Origin: an uncultured Alphaproteobacteria bacterium
GTDB lineage: Bacteria > Pseudomonadota > Alphaproteobacteria > HIMB59
Assembly (NCBI GenBank): GCA_902515765.1
Contig: CABXVZ010000001.1
Location: forward strand, 1 to 64,000
DNA length: 64,000 nucleotides
Direction: 5' to 3'
The translations under genes were made by a program, and so were the position numbers. Every line of letters starts with the position of its first letter. The first letter of the stretch is position 1. Positions 53,177-62,864 of the stretch are shown in pieces. The notes under the pieces are model-generated. The model was not told where the DNA came from. It did no database searches and worked only from the letters and a program-made list of their open reading frames with translations.

Positions 53177-54475
53177 ATGACTATCAAAAATAATAATTTG
53201 ATTAAGGGTACTTATTTTCCTCCAGGAGATAAGTCAATCAGTCATCGTATTCTCATTCTAGCAAGCCAAACTATCGGTAAATCTGAAATATCAAATCTAT
53301 TAGAGGGTGAGGACGTCCTTAACACTCTAAAAGCAATGAAAATTTTGGGAGCTAATATCTCCAAAAAAAATAACAAATATGTTGTATTTGGTATCCCACC
53401 AGGAGGTCTATTTCAACCTAATAAGCCCATAGATTTTGGAAATTCTGGAACTGGTATAAGACTAATATGTGGTCTAATAGCATCTAACAATATTAAAGCA
53501 AAGCTTACTGGAGATGGTTCTTTAAGCAAGCGTCCAATGAAAAGAGTAACAGTTCATTTAAAAAAAATTGGAGCACTTATTAATCTTAAAAAGGATTCTT
53601 ATCCTCCAATTCAAATTCAAGGAGATGGGGAGGCTTTACCTTTAAAATATAACATTATGATTCCATCAGCTCAGATAAAAAGTGCAATTATGCTATCAGC
53701 TCTTAATACTAAGGGGTTAATTGAAATTAAAGAGTTTAAAACAACAAGAGACCATACTGAAAATATGTTAAAGGCTATGGGATATAATATTAGGGTTAAG
53801 GAAGACAATAAGTATCGCCACATAAAAATGATAAATGATAAAGATCTTAATTCCTTAAACTATAATGTGCCCGGGGATCCCTCTTCGGCTGCTTTTTTTA
53901 TAACAGCTGCCTGTTTAAAGCCTGGTTCTAAATTAATTATTAAAGATATGTTGTTTAATAAAACTCGTATTGGTTTTATAAGCACTCTAAAAAAAATGGG
54001 TGCAAAAATCAAAATATTGAAAAAAAAGAAAGTAAATTTTGAGTTAGTAGCAGATTTAAAAATTGAACAAAAAAAATATTTAAAACCCATCATTTTAGAG
54101 GAAAAAGATGTCCCTTTACAGGTTGATGAGATACCTATTCTTTCTATAGCTGCATCATTTGCAAACGGCAAGAGTGTTTTTAAGGGCTTAAAAGAATTAA
54201 CTGTTAAAGAAAGTAATAGGCTACTTCTAATTCACCAAAATTTAAAAAAAATGGGAGTCAATTCAGAGATAAAAGGATTTGATTTACACATATATGGAAG
54301 TAATAGTTTAAAAAAAGGTGGTGCTACTATAGTTCATCACAATGATCATAGAATAGTAATGTCGTTCTATTTAGCTAATTTAATCTGTATTAAGAATAAT
54401 ATAATTAGAGATAAATCCTGTGTAAAAACAAGCTATCCCTCTTTTTTTCATCATATTTTAAAATATTTGCATTAA
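53177..54475 (+). CDS. aroA: 3-phosphoshikimate 1-carboxyvinyltransferase (EPSP synthase)
   Basis: A 432-residue shikimate-pathway enzyme joining shikimate-3-phosphate and phosphoenolpyruvate. PPGDKSISHRILILAS binds shikimate-3-phosphate, FGNSGTGIRLICGLIAS is the PEP-site loop, and GDPSSAAFFITAACL and VKESNRLLLI follow. The GNSGTGIR form, with alanine replaced by glycine in the usual GNAGTAxR, is the type seen in class II EPSP synthases. It is followed by rpsA; cmk, often between them, is missing. Confidence 0.96.
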   Translation: MTIKNNNLIKGTYFPPGDKSISHRILILASQTIGKSEISNLLEGEDVLNTLKAMKILGANISKKNNKYVVFGIPPGGLFQPNKPIDFGNSGTGIRLICGLIASNNIKAKLTGDGSLSKRPMKRVTVHLKKIGALINLKKDSYPPIQIQGDGEALPLKYNIMIPSAQIKSAIMLSALNTKGLIEIKEFKTTRDHTENMLKAMGYNIRVKEDNKYRHIKMINDKDLNSLNYNVPGDPSSAAFFITAACLKPGSKLIIKDMLFNKTRIGFISTLKKMGAKIKILKKKKVNFELVADLKIEQKKYLKPIILEEKDVPLQVDEIPILSIAASFANGKSVFKGLKELTVKESNRLLLIHQNLKKMGVNSEIKGFDLHIYGSNSLKKGGATIVHHNDHRIVMSFYLANLICIKNNIIRDKSCVKTSYPSFFHHILKYLH

Positions 54476-54542
54476 TTTTCCTTGAAAAAGGTTTATAAAG
54501 CTTTAAAAAAACCTAACTAATTTGAAAGGTTAATAATGACTT

Positions 54543-56240
54543 ATGATATCTAACGACGAGTATAGTAAACTTCTAGACCAACAATTTGAAACTAAAACGA
54601 ATATTTCTGCTAATAAAATCATCCCTGGTACAATTTTAAAAATAAGCGAACAACATGTTGTTGTTGATATTGGATATAAAAGTGAAGGTCAAATACCAAA
54701 AGAAGAATTTCTTAATACTGGATCTGCTGACGATCTAAAAACTGGACAAACTATTGAAGTATTTATTGAAAAGCTAGAAGACAGAGAAGGAAACATAAGA
54801 CTGTCTCATGAAAAAGCAATTAAAATGAAATCTTGGGAAAAGTTACAAAAACTTTACGACAATAAAGAAAGAGTAAAAGGTTTTATAGTAGGCAAAGCAA
54901 AAGCTGGTCTTTATGTAAAAATTATGGGAACAAATGCATTTTTACCCTTGAGTCAAGTAGACGTTCGCCCTGTGAGAGATGTTAGCCACCTTATAAAAAC
55001 TGAAGAGACTTTTGAAATTCTTAAAATGGATTACTCTAAAGGTAATATCGTTGTTTCTAGAAAAGCAATACTGGAAGAAAAACAAAAAACTATTAAAAAT
55101 GATATTATAGAAAAGTCAAAGTCTGACTCAGTTGTGAATGGCAGGGTAAAAACTTTTACTGACTATGGTGCATTTGTGGATTTGGGAGGTATTGATGGAT
55201 TGGTCCATTTAAGCGACATATCTTGGAGTAGGATAGGTCATCCATCTGATGTCCTTGAGATTGGAAAAAAATATGATTTTAAAATATTAAAGATTTCAGA
55301 TGACTCAGACAAAATTAGTTTAGGCTATAAACAGTTAAAAGACGACCCTTGGGAGAAAATTGAAAATAAAGTTTCTACTAATGAAATCTATGATGGTAAA
55401 ATTACTCATATAACCGATTATGGGGCATTCGTTCAGCTTATTGATAAAGATTTAGAGGGATTGGTTCACTCAAATGACATTAGCTGGACTAAAAAAAATA
55501 TTCATCCTAATAAAATTTTAGATATTGGTTTTAATATTCGTGTTAAAGTTTTGGAAATTGATAAGGAAAAAAAGCGTATAAGTCTTGGTATTAAACAAAC
55601 AGAGCCTAACCCATGGGAAAATATTCTTAATGAGTACAAAAAGGATCAAGTTATAGAAACCGAAATTAAAAATATCACAGAATTTGGAATTTTTGCTAAG
55701 TTGAACGATAATATTGATGGATTGATACATAAAAATGATCTTTCTTGGACCGACTCTAATGGAGATAGAACCCTTAAGAAGTATCAAAAAGGTCAAAATA
55801 TTGAGGTTAAGATTATAGAAATCGACCCTAGCAAAGAAAAAATAAGTTTTGGAATTAAACAATTATCCGCAGATCCTTTCAACGAGTTTTTCAAGGACAA
55901 AAATAAAGGAGATATTGTTTCTGCTACCATAACCAAGATTAACAATAATGGAATTGATGTAGAAGTTGCAAGCTTTATAGATACGACCATTCGAAGAAAA
56001 GAACTATCTAAAAATAAAGAAGAGCAAAATATTTCAAGATATAACGAAGGACAAAAAATTGATGCAAAAATTAGCTCAATTGATTTAACTAATAGAAAGT
56101 TTGCTTTATCAATTAGACAATTAGAAATAGATGAGGAGCAGAACTTATTAGAAAAATATGGTTCTAAATCATCTGGTTCAGTACTAGGCGATATATTAGG
56201 TAAGGCTTTGGATGAAGATAAGGACACCAAAGAACAATAA
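54543..56240 (+). CDS. rpsA: 30S ribosomal protein S1
   Basis: A 565-residue protein with six S1 RNA-binding repeats, which helps mRNA enter the ribosome. Repeat starts are seen at ISEQHVVVDIGYKSEGQIPK, TDYGAFVDLGGIDGLVHLSDISW, TDYGAFVQLIDKDLEGLVHSNDISW and TEFGIFAKLNDNIDGLIHKNDLSW. The last repeat is followed by a short acidic tail. Length is normal. S1 matters especially for mRNAs lacking Shine-Dalgarno sites, as many here do. Its end overlaps ihfB by 29 bases. Confidence 0.97.
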   Translation: MISNDEYSKLLDQQFETKTNISANKIIPGTILKISEQHVVVDIGYKSEGQIPKEEFLNTGSADDLKTGQTIEVFIEKLEDREGNIRLSHEKAIKMKSWEKLQKLYDNKERVKGFIVGKAKAGLYVKIMGTNAFLPLSQVDVRPVRDVSHLIKTEETFEILKMDYSKGNIVVSRKAILEEKQKTIKNDIIEKSKSDSVVNGRVKTFTDYGAFVDLGGIDGLVHLSDISWSRIGHPSDVLEIGKKYDFKILKISDDSDKISLGYKQLKDDPWEKIENKVSTNEIYDGKITHITDYGAFVQLIDKDLEGLVHSNDISWTKKNIHPNKILDIGFNIRVKVLEIDKEKKRISLGIKQTEPNPWENILNEYKKDQVIETEIKNITEFGIFAKLNDNIDGLIHKNDLSWTDSNGDRTLKKYQKGQNIEVKIIEIDPSKEKISFGIKQLSADPFNEFFKDKNKGDIVSATITKINNNGIDVEVASFIDTTIRRKELSKNKEEQNISRYNEGQKIDAKISSIDLTNRKFALSIRQLEIDEEQNLLEKYGSKSSGSVLGDILGKALDEDKDTKEQ

Positions 56241-56517
56241 ATCTGACATATTAAAGTCATTTTTGCATTCTGAAAAAGATTTAAGTCCTCGAATTAATGA
56301 ATCTTTTTTTAATAGGTTCTTTGAATTAATAGAACAATCTTTATCTAAACATCAAAATATCGAATTAAGGAATTTTGGTATTTTCAAAACAAAGCACATG
56401 CAACCTAGGTATGGTTCAGACCCTAGAAATAAAAAAAAAATTTATATACCCTCTAAATGGAAGGTGGCATTTAAGTTAAGTGAGAATTTAAATAAGAAAC
56501 TAAATGAAAAAATTTAA
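56212..56517 (+). CDS. ihfB: Integration host factor beta subunit-like DNA-binding protein
   Basis: A 101-residue HU/IHF-family protein. NIELRNFGIFKTKHMQPRYGSDPRN matches the IHF-beta arm and the RxGxNP-like turn (here YGSDPRN), and the rpsA-ihfB order is standard. The N-terminus (MKIRTPKNNKSDILKSFLHS) is unlike the usual MTKSELIE start, and the turn has Ser-Asp instead of Arg-Asn before Pro. It starts 29 bases inside rpsA. It bends DNA in promoters and nucleoid structure. The beta assignment rests on position. Confidence 0.83.
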   Translation: MKIRTPKNNKSDILKSFLHSEKDLSPRINESFFNRFFELIEQSLSKHQNIELRNFGIFKTKHMQPRYGSDPRNKKKIYIPSKWKVAFKLSENLNKKLNEKI

Positions 56518-57211
56518 AGCTTTCATTGCACTAGACTGTAAAACTAATAGTGAGAATATTAGGATTGTAAAAAAACTATCTTCTCAAGTATTTGGTTTTA
56601 AGGTAGGGTATAGGTCTTTTTATAGCAAAGGTTCGGAAAAACTATTAGCTGAAATTAAGAAAAATAAATGTTTTTTGTTTCTGGATCTAAAACTTCACGA
56701 TATCCCAAATACTGTAACTACTGCTATTAATTCTTTATCGAAAATTAATCCTGATTATCTAACACTTCATATATCTGGAGGCAAGACTATGTTAGAACAA
56801 TCTTTGGTTACTATAAAAAAAAACAAACTTAAAACAAAACTTCTTGGGGTTACTTTATTGACAAGCCTCGATAAGAAGGATTGCAAATTAATTTTTTCAG
56901 AAAAAAATACAAATTCATTAGTGTATAAATTTGCTAATATCGCCAATGACTCCAAAATACATGGTCTAATTTGTTCGGGTCAGGACCTAGGCAATTTAGA
57001 AAAATTTAAAAAACTTGTTAAAATTACACCTGGCGTAAAATTATTTGCAAGAAAAGATGATCAAAAACGAGTGACTTTTGTTCATGATGCCCTAAAAAAT
57101 GGAGCAGACTATGTTGTGATTGGTAGAGAAATAATAGATAGTAAGAATCCCTTAGAATTACTTAAAAAATATTATGAAGAAAATAAAAATAAAGATTTGT
57201 GGACAAACTAA
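56504..57211 (+). CDS. pyrF: Orotidine 5'-phosphate decarboxylase
   Basis: A 235-residue TIM-barrel enzyme making UMP from OMP. FLDLKLHDIPNTV contains the catalytic Lys/Asp array, FKVGYRSF and GADYVVIGREI follow the family phosphate-binding pattern, with ITPGVK before it. It overlaps ihfB by 14 bases and trpF by 38 bases. Length matches the short bacterial form. Confidence 0.95.
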   Translation: MKKFKAFIALDCKTNSENIRIVKKLSSQVFGFKVGYRSFYSKGSEKLLAEIKKNKCFLFLDLKLHDIPNTVTTAINSLSKINPDYLTLHISGGKTMLEQSLVTIKKNKLKTKLLGVTLLTSLDKKDCKLIFSEKNTNSLVYKFANIANDSKIHGLICSGQDLGNLEKFKKLVKITPGVKLFARKDDQKRVTFVHDALKNGADYVVIGREIIDSKNPLELLKKYYEENKNKDLWTN

Positions 57212-57800
57212 CCCTGCAATAATTGAGCATTGTCTCAATATAGGAGTTAACCAACAAGGTCTTATTTTTTATGATAGGAGTCCTAGAAACTTACATAATG
57301 ATACTTTAAAAATTATTCATCAATATTTTCAACAATTCCAGGATATTTTCGTAGGTGTTTTTGTGAATCCTTCTATAGAACAAATTGAAGAGAAATTAAA
57401 TATATACAATTTTCAGACAATCCAACTTCATGGTGATGAAAATCAAGAGCTTATTGATAAAATTAAATCTCAATTCCAAAAAAAAATATATAAGTCAATT
57501 TCTCCAGAAGAATTTAAAGTAACTAATTTAAAAAATATTGATCGATTTTTAATTGAGGCTAAACCTGATTTAAAAGATCAACCTGGGGGAAATAACAAAA
57601 TATGGAATTGGTCTAATTTTGAAAACCCTTTGGGTCATCCTTTTATTTTATCTGGGGGTCTCAACCAAAATAATATTATTGAGGCAATTAACTTAACAGC
57701 AACAGAATTTATTGATATAAATTCAGGTGTAGAGGAAATAAAAGGTGAAAAAAATCTATCCTTAATTGATAGTTTGATTTCATTTCTTAAGAATAAATGA
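57174..57800 (+). CDS. trpF: Phosphoribosylanthranilate isomerase
   Basis: A 208-residue TIM-barrel enzyme of tryptophan synthesis. [11 protein letters not shown] holds the catalytic cysteine near residue 9, [12 protein letters not shown] and [10 protein letters not shown] the substrate site, and [15 protein letters not shown] the phosphate loop. The ATG lies 38 bases inside pyrF; no later in-frame start would keep the catalytic cysteine. It starts the trpFBA block. Confidence 0.94.
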   Translation: MKKIKIKICGQTNPAIIEHCLNIGVNQQGLIFYDRSPRNLHNDTLKIIHQYFQQFQDIFVGVFVNPSIEQIEEKLNIYNFQTIQLHGDENQELIDKIKSQFQKKIYKSISPEEFKVTNLKNIDRFLIEAKPDLKDQPGGNNKIWNWSNFENPLGHPFILSGGLNQNNIIEAINLTATEFIDINSGVEEIKGEKNLSLIDSLISFLKNK

Positions 57801-59002
57801 AAAAATATAATGAACCCAATAATTTAGGTCGATTTGGTGACTATGGTGGGATGTATGTTTCAGAAACTTTGATGCCCTTGTTAATTGATTTAGATCAGTC
57901 TTACCAAAAAATACAAAAAGATAAAAAATTTCAAAAAGAGCTATCTGACCTTTTTAAAAATTATGTTGGTCGTCCTTCCTCTTTGCATCATGCAAAAAAT
58001 TTATCTGCATATATAAATGGTCCTAAAGTCTATTTTAAAAGAGATGAATTAAACCATACAGGTGCTCATAAAATCAATAATTGTCTTGGTCAAATTTTAC
58101 TTGCAAAGAAAATGGGTAAAACTCGAATTATCGCTGAAACAGGAGCAGGTCAACATGGGGTTGCCACTGCAACGGTCTGTGCTTTATTTGGTCTTCCTTG
58201 TCATATCTATATGGGATCCAAAGATATAGAAAGACAAAAGCCAAATGTATTTAGAATGAAATTACTTGGCGCAAATATTATTCCTGTAGAGTCTGGGAGT
58301 AAGTCGCTTAAAGATGCTATGAATGAGGCTCTTCGTGATTGGATAAAAAATGTCAGAGATACTTTTTATATAATTGGTTCCACGGCTGGACCTCATCCCT
58401 ACCCTAAAATGGTAAGAGATTTTCAATCTGTCATTGGCAAAGAAGCAAGAGAACAGTTTTTAAAGGTAGAGAAAAAATTACCTGACTTCCTCATAGCATG
58501 TGTCGGCGGTGGTTCTAACGCTATGGGTTTATTTTATCCTTTTTTGAATGATAAAAAGGTTAATATTATTGGGGTTGAAGCAGCAGGAAAAGGACCAAAA
58601 ACCAACCAAACAGCTGCCACTATGACATCTGGCACTCCTGGTATTCTTCATGGTAGTTTTAGTTATGTTTTACAAGATAATGATGGCCAAATTAAGGAAG
58701 CACACTCTATTTCAGCTGGATTAGACTATCCTGGAGTTGGGCCAGAACATTCCTATTTAAAAGATATCAAAAGAGCAAAATATTATGGTGTTACAGATAA
58801 AGAGGCATTAAGTGCTTTTCAACTATGTTCAAAACTAGAAGGTATAATTCCAGCTCTAGAACCTTCTCATGCCCTAGCCTATCTCGTTAAAACATTTAAA
58901 AATAAACAAAAAGGAAAAACTATTATCTTAAATTTATGTGGTAGAGGAGACAAAGATCTATTCACAGCTGCAAAGGCCATAGGTTTTGATGCTGATGAAT
59001 AA
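57797..59002 (+). CDS. trpB: Tryptophan synthase, beta chain
   Basis: A 401-residue PLP enzyme that joins indole and serine. The PLP lysine is in [13 protein letters not shown], the phosphate-binding loop is GGGSNAMG, and [14 protein letters not shown] and [10 protein letters not shown] are typical TrpB segments. Full length. It overlaps trpF by four bases and trpA by a few. With TrpA it forms the channelled alpha2beta2 complex. Confidence 0.98.
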   Translation: MKKYNEPNNLGRFGDYGGMYVSETLMPLLIDLDQSYQKIQKDKKFQKELSDLFKNYVGRPSSLHHAKNLSAYINGPKVYFKRDELNHTGAHKINNCLGQILLAKKMGKTRIIAETGAGQHGVATATVCALFGLPCHIYMGSKDIERQKPNVFRMKLLGANIIPVESGSKSLKDAMNEALRDWIKNVRDTFYIIGSTAGPHPYPKMVRDFQSVIGKEAREQFLKVEKKLPDFLIACVGGGSNAMGLFYPFLNDKKVNIIGVEAAGKGPKTNQTAATMTSGTPGILHGSFSYVLQDNDGQIKEAHSISAGLDYPGVGPEHSYLKDIKRAKYYGVTDKEALSAFQLCSKLEGIIPALEPSHALAYLVKTFKNKQKGKTIILNLCGRGDKDLFTAAKAIGFDADE

Positions 59003-59771
59003 ACTAAATAATCTACCTAAAAAAAAAATACTTTCTTTATTTATGACTTGTGGCTTTCCAAATTTATCACAGAGTAAAAAAATTTTTCAGGAAATGTTAT
59101 CACATCAACCAAATATCATTGAATTTGGCCTCCCATTTTCTGACCCCATGGCTGATGGACCAATAATCCAAGAGTCTAGCAAGATTGCTTTAAAATCAAA
59201 ACTATCAACAAAACATTCCTTAAATCTAATTAGGTCTCTTAAAAAAGAAAGGAGTAATACTGCTTTTGTTATTATGTGTTATTTAAATACTATACAAAAA
59301 TTTGGAGTCAAAAAATTTACTAATGAGATTAAAAATATTGTTGATGGAATAATAATAGTAGACCTTCCATTTGAAGAAGAAACCTCAATAAAAAAACTTC
59401 TAGATAAGAGTAATATCCATCTTATTAAATTAATATCTCCCATGACTAATAAAAAAAGATCACAAAGATTATTAAAAGATGCAAAAGGATTTGTTTATTA
59501 TATTTCAGCAACTGGTATAACGGGCTCTAATAAACTTGATTATTCTGAAATAAATAAAAATGTTTCCTCTTTAAAAAAACAAACTAAAACACCCATACTT
59601 GTAGGTTTTGGCATTAAGTCTCGAAAAGATGTATTGGCCATTAATAGTAAAACCCAAGCTGATGGAATAATAATTGGATCAGCATTAATTAAAAAATATT
59701 TTGAAGAAAATATGAATTTTAAAAAGTATTTAGTTTCTTTAAATAAATTTATTAAACAGGTTAAAATTTAA
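58995..59771 (+). CDS. trpA: Tryptophan synthase, alpha chain
   Basis: A 258-residue TIM-barrel enzyme splitting indole-glycerol-phosphate into indole and glyceraldehyde-3-phosphate. The catalytic residues are Glu in [16 protein letters not shown] and Asp in [23 protein letters not shown] and [11 protein letters not shown] bind phosphate. Starts at 58986 (TTG), 58989 and 58995 are possible; 58995 gives a normal N-terminus and an 8-base overlap with trpB. Confidence 0.95.
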   Translation: MNKLNNLPKKKILSLFMTCGFPNLSQSKKIFQEMLSHQPNIIEFGLPFSDPMADGPIIQESSKIALKSKLSTKHSLNLIRSLKKERSNTAFVIMCYLNTIQKFGVKKFTNEIKNIVDGIIIVDLPFEEETSIKKLLDKSNIHLIKLISPMTNKKRSQRLLKDAKGFVYYISATGITGSNKLDYSEINKNVSSLKKQTKTPILVGFGIKSRKDVLAINSKTQADGIIIGSALIKKYFEENMNFKKYLVSLNKFIKQVKI

Positions 59772-59772
59772 A

Positions 59773-60618
59773 ATGAATTGGCTAACTGATTTTGTAAAAC
59801 CTAAATTAAGCTCACTTGTTGGTAAAAAAGAAACTCCATCAGATCTTTGGACTACGTGCTCAAAGTGTAATTTAATGCTTTATAGATCAGAACTAGAAAA
59901 AAAATTATATGTTTGTAGTCATTGCGATCAGCATATGTACGTTGATTTTGATAGCCGATTTAGACAATTATTTGATGAACAAAAATATGATTTAATTGAA
60001 ATTCCCATAGAAAACTCTGATCCTTTAGAGTTTAAAGATCTTAAAAAATATACAGACCGTATTAAAGAGGCTCAAAAAAAAACAAATCAAAAAGATGCTG
60101 CCATAGTGGCCACAGGTAAAATGGGTGGCCAATTAGTATGTATATTTCTTCTAAATTTTAGTTTTATGGGAGGATCAATGGGGCAATATGTAGGTGAAGC
60201 ATTCAAAATAGGCTGTCAAAAAGCAGTTGAGCTTCAGTGTCCTTTTATTTCTATATCTTCTTCAGGAGGAGCTAGAATGCAGGAAGGATTAATTAGCTTA
60301 ATGCAACTGCCAAAGACCGTAGCTGCAGTAAACCTTTTAGATAAAGAAAAGATACCTTTTATTAGTCTCTTAACTCACCCAACTACTGGAGGCGTTAGTG
60401 CGTCTTTTGCTATGCTTGGTGATATTATTATTGCTGAAAAAGGAAGTATGATTGGTTTTGCAGGTAAAAGGGTTATTGAAAAAACAATTAATGAACAATT
60501 GCCTGAAGATTTTCAAACAGCAGAGTACCTACTTGATCATGGAATGATTGATATGGTAGTTCATAGAAAAGAATTAAGAGACACACTTTCTCGTGTCGTA
60601 TCTTTCGTAAAAAAATAA
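59773..60618 (+). CDS. accD: Acetyl-CoA carboxylase carboxyltransferase, beta subunit
   Basis: A 281-residue subunit of the enzyme that makes malonyl-CoA for fatty acid synthesis. A four-cysteine zinc ribbon (CSKCNLMLYRSELEKKLYVCSHC) lies near residue 30. The crotonase-type core has SSSGGARMQEGLISLMQL and HPTTGGVSASFAMLGD forming the acyl-CoA oxyanion site. It follows trpA directly and precedes folC by 5 bases, as in many alphaproteobacteria. Confidence 0.97.
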   Translation: MNWLTDFVKPKLSSLVGKKETPSDLWTTCSKCNLMLYRSELEKKLYVCSHCDQHMYVDFDSRFRQLFDEQKYDLIEIPIENSDPLEFKDLKKYTDRIKEAQKKTNQKDAAIVATGKMGGQLVCIFLLNFSFMGGSMGQYVGEAFKIGCQKAVELQCPFISISSSGGARMQEGLISLMQLPKTVAAVNLLDKEKIPFISLLTHPTTGGVSASFAMLGDIIIAEKGSMIGFAGKRVIEKTINEQLPEDFQTAEYLLDHGMIDMVVHRKELRDTLSRVVSFVKK

Positions 60619-60623
60619 TTTCT

Positions 60624-61868
60624 TTGAAAGATCCTATTTTTAAAAGACTACTTAGCCTTCATCCAAAATTTTCGGATTTATCGCTAGGAAGAATAAAAAA
60701 ACTACTAAAAGAAATAGGTTTTGATGAGGGAAAGCTACCTACAGTAATTCACATTGCAGGGACAAATGGTAAGGGGTCTACTGCTGCAATTTTAAAATCA
60801 ATTATTAATGAACATGGTTACTCAACACATCTATATACAACACCACACTTAGTAAATTTTAATGAAAGAATTCAATTACATTCAAAAAATATCTCCAATA
60901 AAAAACTAGTAAAATATTTAAAATTTTGCGAAGAAATAAATGACGGCAAATTAATTACTTTCTTTGAAATAACGACAGCAGCAGCATTTAAAGCATTTCA
61001 AGATCATCAGGCTGATTTTTTGATATTAGAAGTGGGTTTAGGTGGTAGATTTGACGCGACTAATGTTATTAAAAAAAAGAAATTTGCTGCAGTTACCCCA
61101 ATATCAATCGACCATCAAGATTATTTAGGAAACTCCCTATCACAAATTGCCTTTGAAAAGCTTGGAATATTAAATCCTAAAAGCATTAATTTTATCAATA
61201 AGCAAAAACCAAAAGTAATGAAATTTATTAAAGATCAACTCAATAAGAGAAATTTAGAGGCACAAATCTTTAATCATGAATGGACTATTAGGTCAGATAC
61301 ATATTTTTCTGAGCAGTTTAAAATAAACTTATCTAAATTAAGTTTACTTGGTAAGCACCAGAAATATAATGCGGGACTTGCCATTCATTTAGCTAAATAT
61401 ATTTTAAAAGATAGTTTTGATATTATTACTACAGAAAAAGCTCTTGAAAAATGTCAATGGCCTGGAAGATTGCAATTAATAAATAAAGGATCTATCCCTA
61501 AAAAAATCTTAAAATATAAAAATATTTACTTAGATGGTTTTCATAACATTGATGGCATGAAAGTACTTATGGAGTCTCTTAATCCTAGTAAGAAGATATT
61601 AATATGTTCCTTTTTAAATAATAAAAAATATAAATCTATGCTGTCTAATCTTCCTAAAAAATTTCATAAGATAATTGTGGTAAAAATGAATGAGGAAAAC
61701 TCCATTACAAAAAAAGATTTGCCCCAAAATCTTTCACTCACTTATGTTAAATCTCTAAAAGAATCTTTTTTATTTATAAATAAATTTTCTACTTCTCAAA
61801 CATCTGTTTACTTCGGGGGTTCTCTATATTTTATAGGCGAAGTATTGAAAATGAATAAATCAAATTAA
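60624..61868 (+). CDS. folC: Folylpolyglutamate synthase / dihydrofolate synthase
   Basis: A 414-residue Mur-ligase-type enzyme adding glutamate to folates. HIAGTNGKGSTAAILKSI is the ATP-binding loop. GLGGRFDATNVI and DHQDYLGNSLSQIAFEKLGI carry the metal and folate residues, and the C-terminal domain contains YLDGFHNIDGM. The start is TTG. It is the last gene of the accD-folC run, and supplies folate to the one-carbon enzymes encoded around 20 kb. Confidence 0.95.
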   Translation: MKDPIFKRLLSLHPKFSDLSLGRIKKLLKEIGFDEGKLPTVIHIAGTNGKGSTAAILKSIINEHGYSTHLYTTPHLVNFNERIQLHSKNISNKKLVKYLKFCEEINDGKLITFFEITTAAAFKAFQDHQADFLILEVGLGGRFDATNVIKKKKFAAVTPISIDHQDYLGNSLSQIAFEKLGILNPKSINFINKQKPKVMKFIKDQLNKRNLEAQIFNHEWTIRSDTYFSEQFKINLSKLSLLGKHQKYNAGLAIHLAKYILKDSFDIITTEKALEKCQWPGRLQLINKGSIPKKILKYKNIYLDGFHNIDGMKVLMESLNPSKKILICSFLNNKKYKSMLSNLPKKFHKIIVVKMNEENSITKKDLPQNLSLTYVKSLKESFLFINKFSTSQTSVYFGGSLYFIGEVLKMNKSN

Positions 61869-61905
61869 CTTTTCAAAAAAATTAAAATTTAACTTATTTT
61901 AAAAA

Positions 61906-62241
61906 TTAGATTTTAGACTTATTTTTTAGATACAATAAAATTGCAAGAAATTCATAAGCTATTTGCCATAATTGTTTCAAAATAGGCCAACTCAATATAA
62001 TTGAAAGGATGCGCCATTTAGACATCTTTGACCATAAAACAAGAAATGACTCTGCTCCCGATAATATTTTTCCTTCATGGTAAACATGCATTCTTCGAAA
62101 TAATTGTTTTTTACTGAGATGTTTAATATGGTCGTCAACACTTTCAGAAATATCAATAAAATTTATATGGCCATTATTTTTTTTATAATGACTAATCTCT
62201 GCATTACAAATATTGCATGATCCATTATAATAAACTTTCAT
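61906..62241 (-). CDS. DCC-family thiol-disulfide oxidoreductase-like protein (DUF393)
   Basis: A 111-residue protein of the DCC/DUF393 family. VYYNGSCNICNAEISHY has the CxxC pair near residue 9-12 (the first D of the DCC motif is replaced by Asn/Gly-Ser-Cys), and MHVYHEGKILSGAESFLVLW matches the family core. Members are thioredoxin-like and poorly characterised. It is 2 bases from the GST-like gene, with which it is probably co-transcribed. Confidence 0.8.
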   Translation of the reverse strand: MKVYYNGSCNICNAEISHYKKNNGHINFIDISESVDDHIKHLSKKQLFRRMHVYHEGKILSGAESFLVLWSKMSKWRILSIILSWPILKQLWQIAYEFLAILLYLKNKSKI

Positions 62242-62243
62242 TG

Positions 62244-62864
62244 TTAAACTAAAGGTGGGAATTCATCTTTTTTGAATAGATCATACCCTTTTAAAACAGC
62301 AGGTCTAATTTTAATTAGATTATACCAACGAGTTAAATTAGAGTAATTTTTTAAACCAATATCATGAATTGGATGTCTTGCTATCCAAGGGAAAGTAGCG
62401 ATGTCTGCAATAGAATATGTTTTAGCTAAATATTCATTATGGGATAAATGATTATCTAATCTTTCGTATATTGTTTTAGCTATTTGAAAATAACGCTCTT
62501 CTCCAAAAGAACTTTTACCAGGATGATAATGATGAAATTGATGATGTTGGCCAATCATAGGTCCAACGTATGCCATCTGTATCATAAGCCATTGATTGGT
62601 TAAGTCTTTATTTTCTCCATAAAAGTCTCCGGAGTAATTTGCTAAGTAAATAAGGATGGCACCAGACTCAAAATAAGATTCACCAGTTTTTAAATTTTTT
62701 AAAACTGGAATTTTAGAAAAAGGTGAAATTTTTTTAAAATCTTCACTAAACTGCTCCCCTTTGTCTAAATCAATGAGACTAACCTGATAATTCTCATTTA
62801 TTTCCTCAAGCATAATGGAAACTTTTCTAGCATTAGGGGTGCTGTCTGCAAAAAGTTGAAACAT
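62244..62864 (-). CDS. Glutathione S-transferase family protein
   Basis: A 206-residue GST with N-terminal thioredoxin-like and C-terminal helical domains. LFADSTPNARKVSIMLEE, SPFSKIPVLKN with the cis-proline and YFESGAILIYLA with the glutathione-binding Glu-Ser are the GSH site. YSIADIATFPWIARH is the helical N-capping box. It resembles the YfcG/Ure2-like group acting on disulfides. It shares one base with the small membrane gene upstream. Confidence 0.9.
   Translation of the reverse strand: MFQLFADSTPNARKVSIMLEEINENYQVSLIDLDKGEQFSEDFKKISPFSKIPVLKNLKTGESYFESGAILIYLANYSGDFYGENKDLTNQWLMIQMAYVGPMIGQHHQFHHYHPGKSSFGEERYFQIAKTIYERLDNHLSHNEYLAKTYSIADIATFPWIARHPIHDIGLKNYSNLTRWYNLIKIRPAVLKGYDLFKKDEFPPLV

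Noticed and set aside
55793-56260. 155-residue ORF on the minus strand
   Set aside because: Antisense of the end of rpsA and start of ihfB; the translation looks like reversed S1 repeats.
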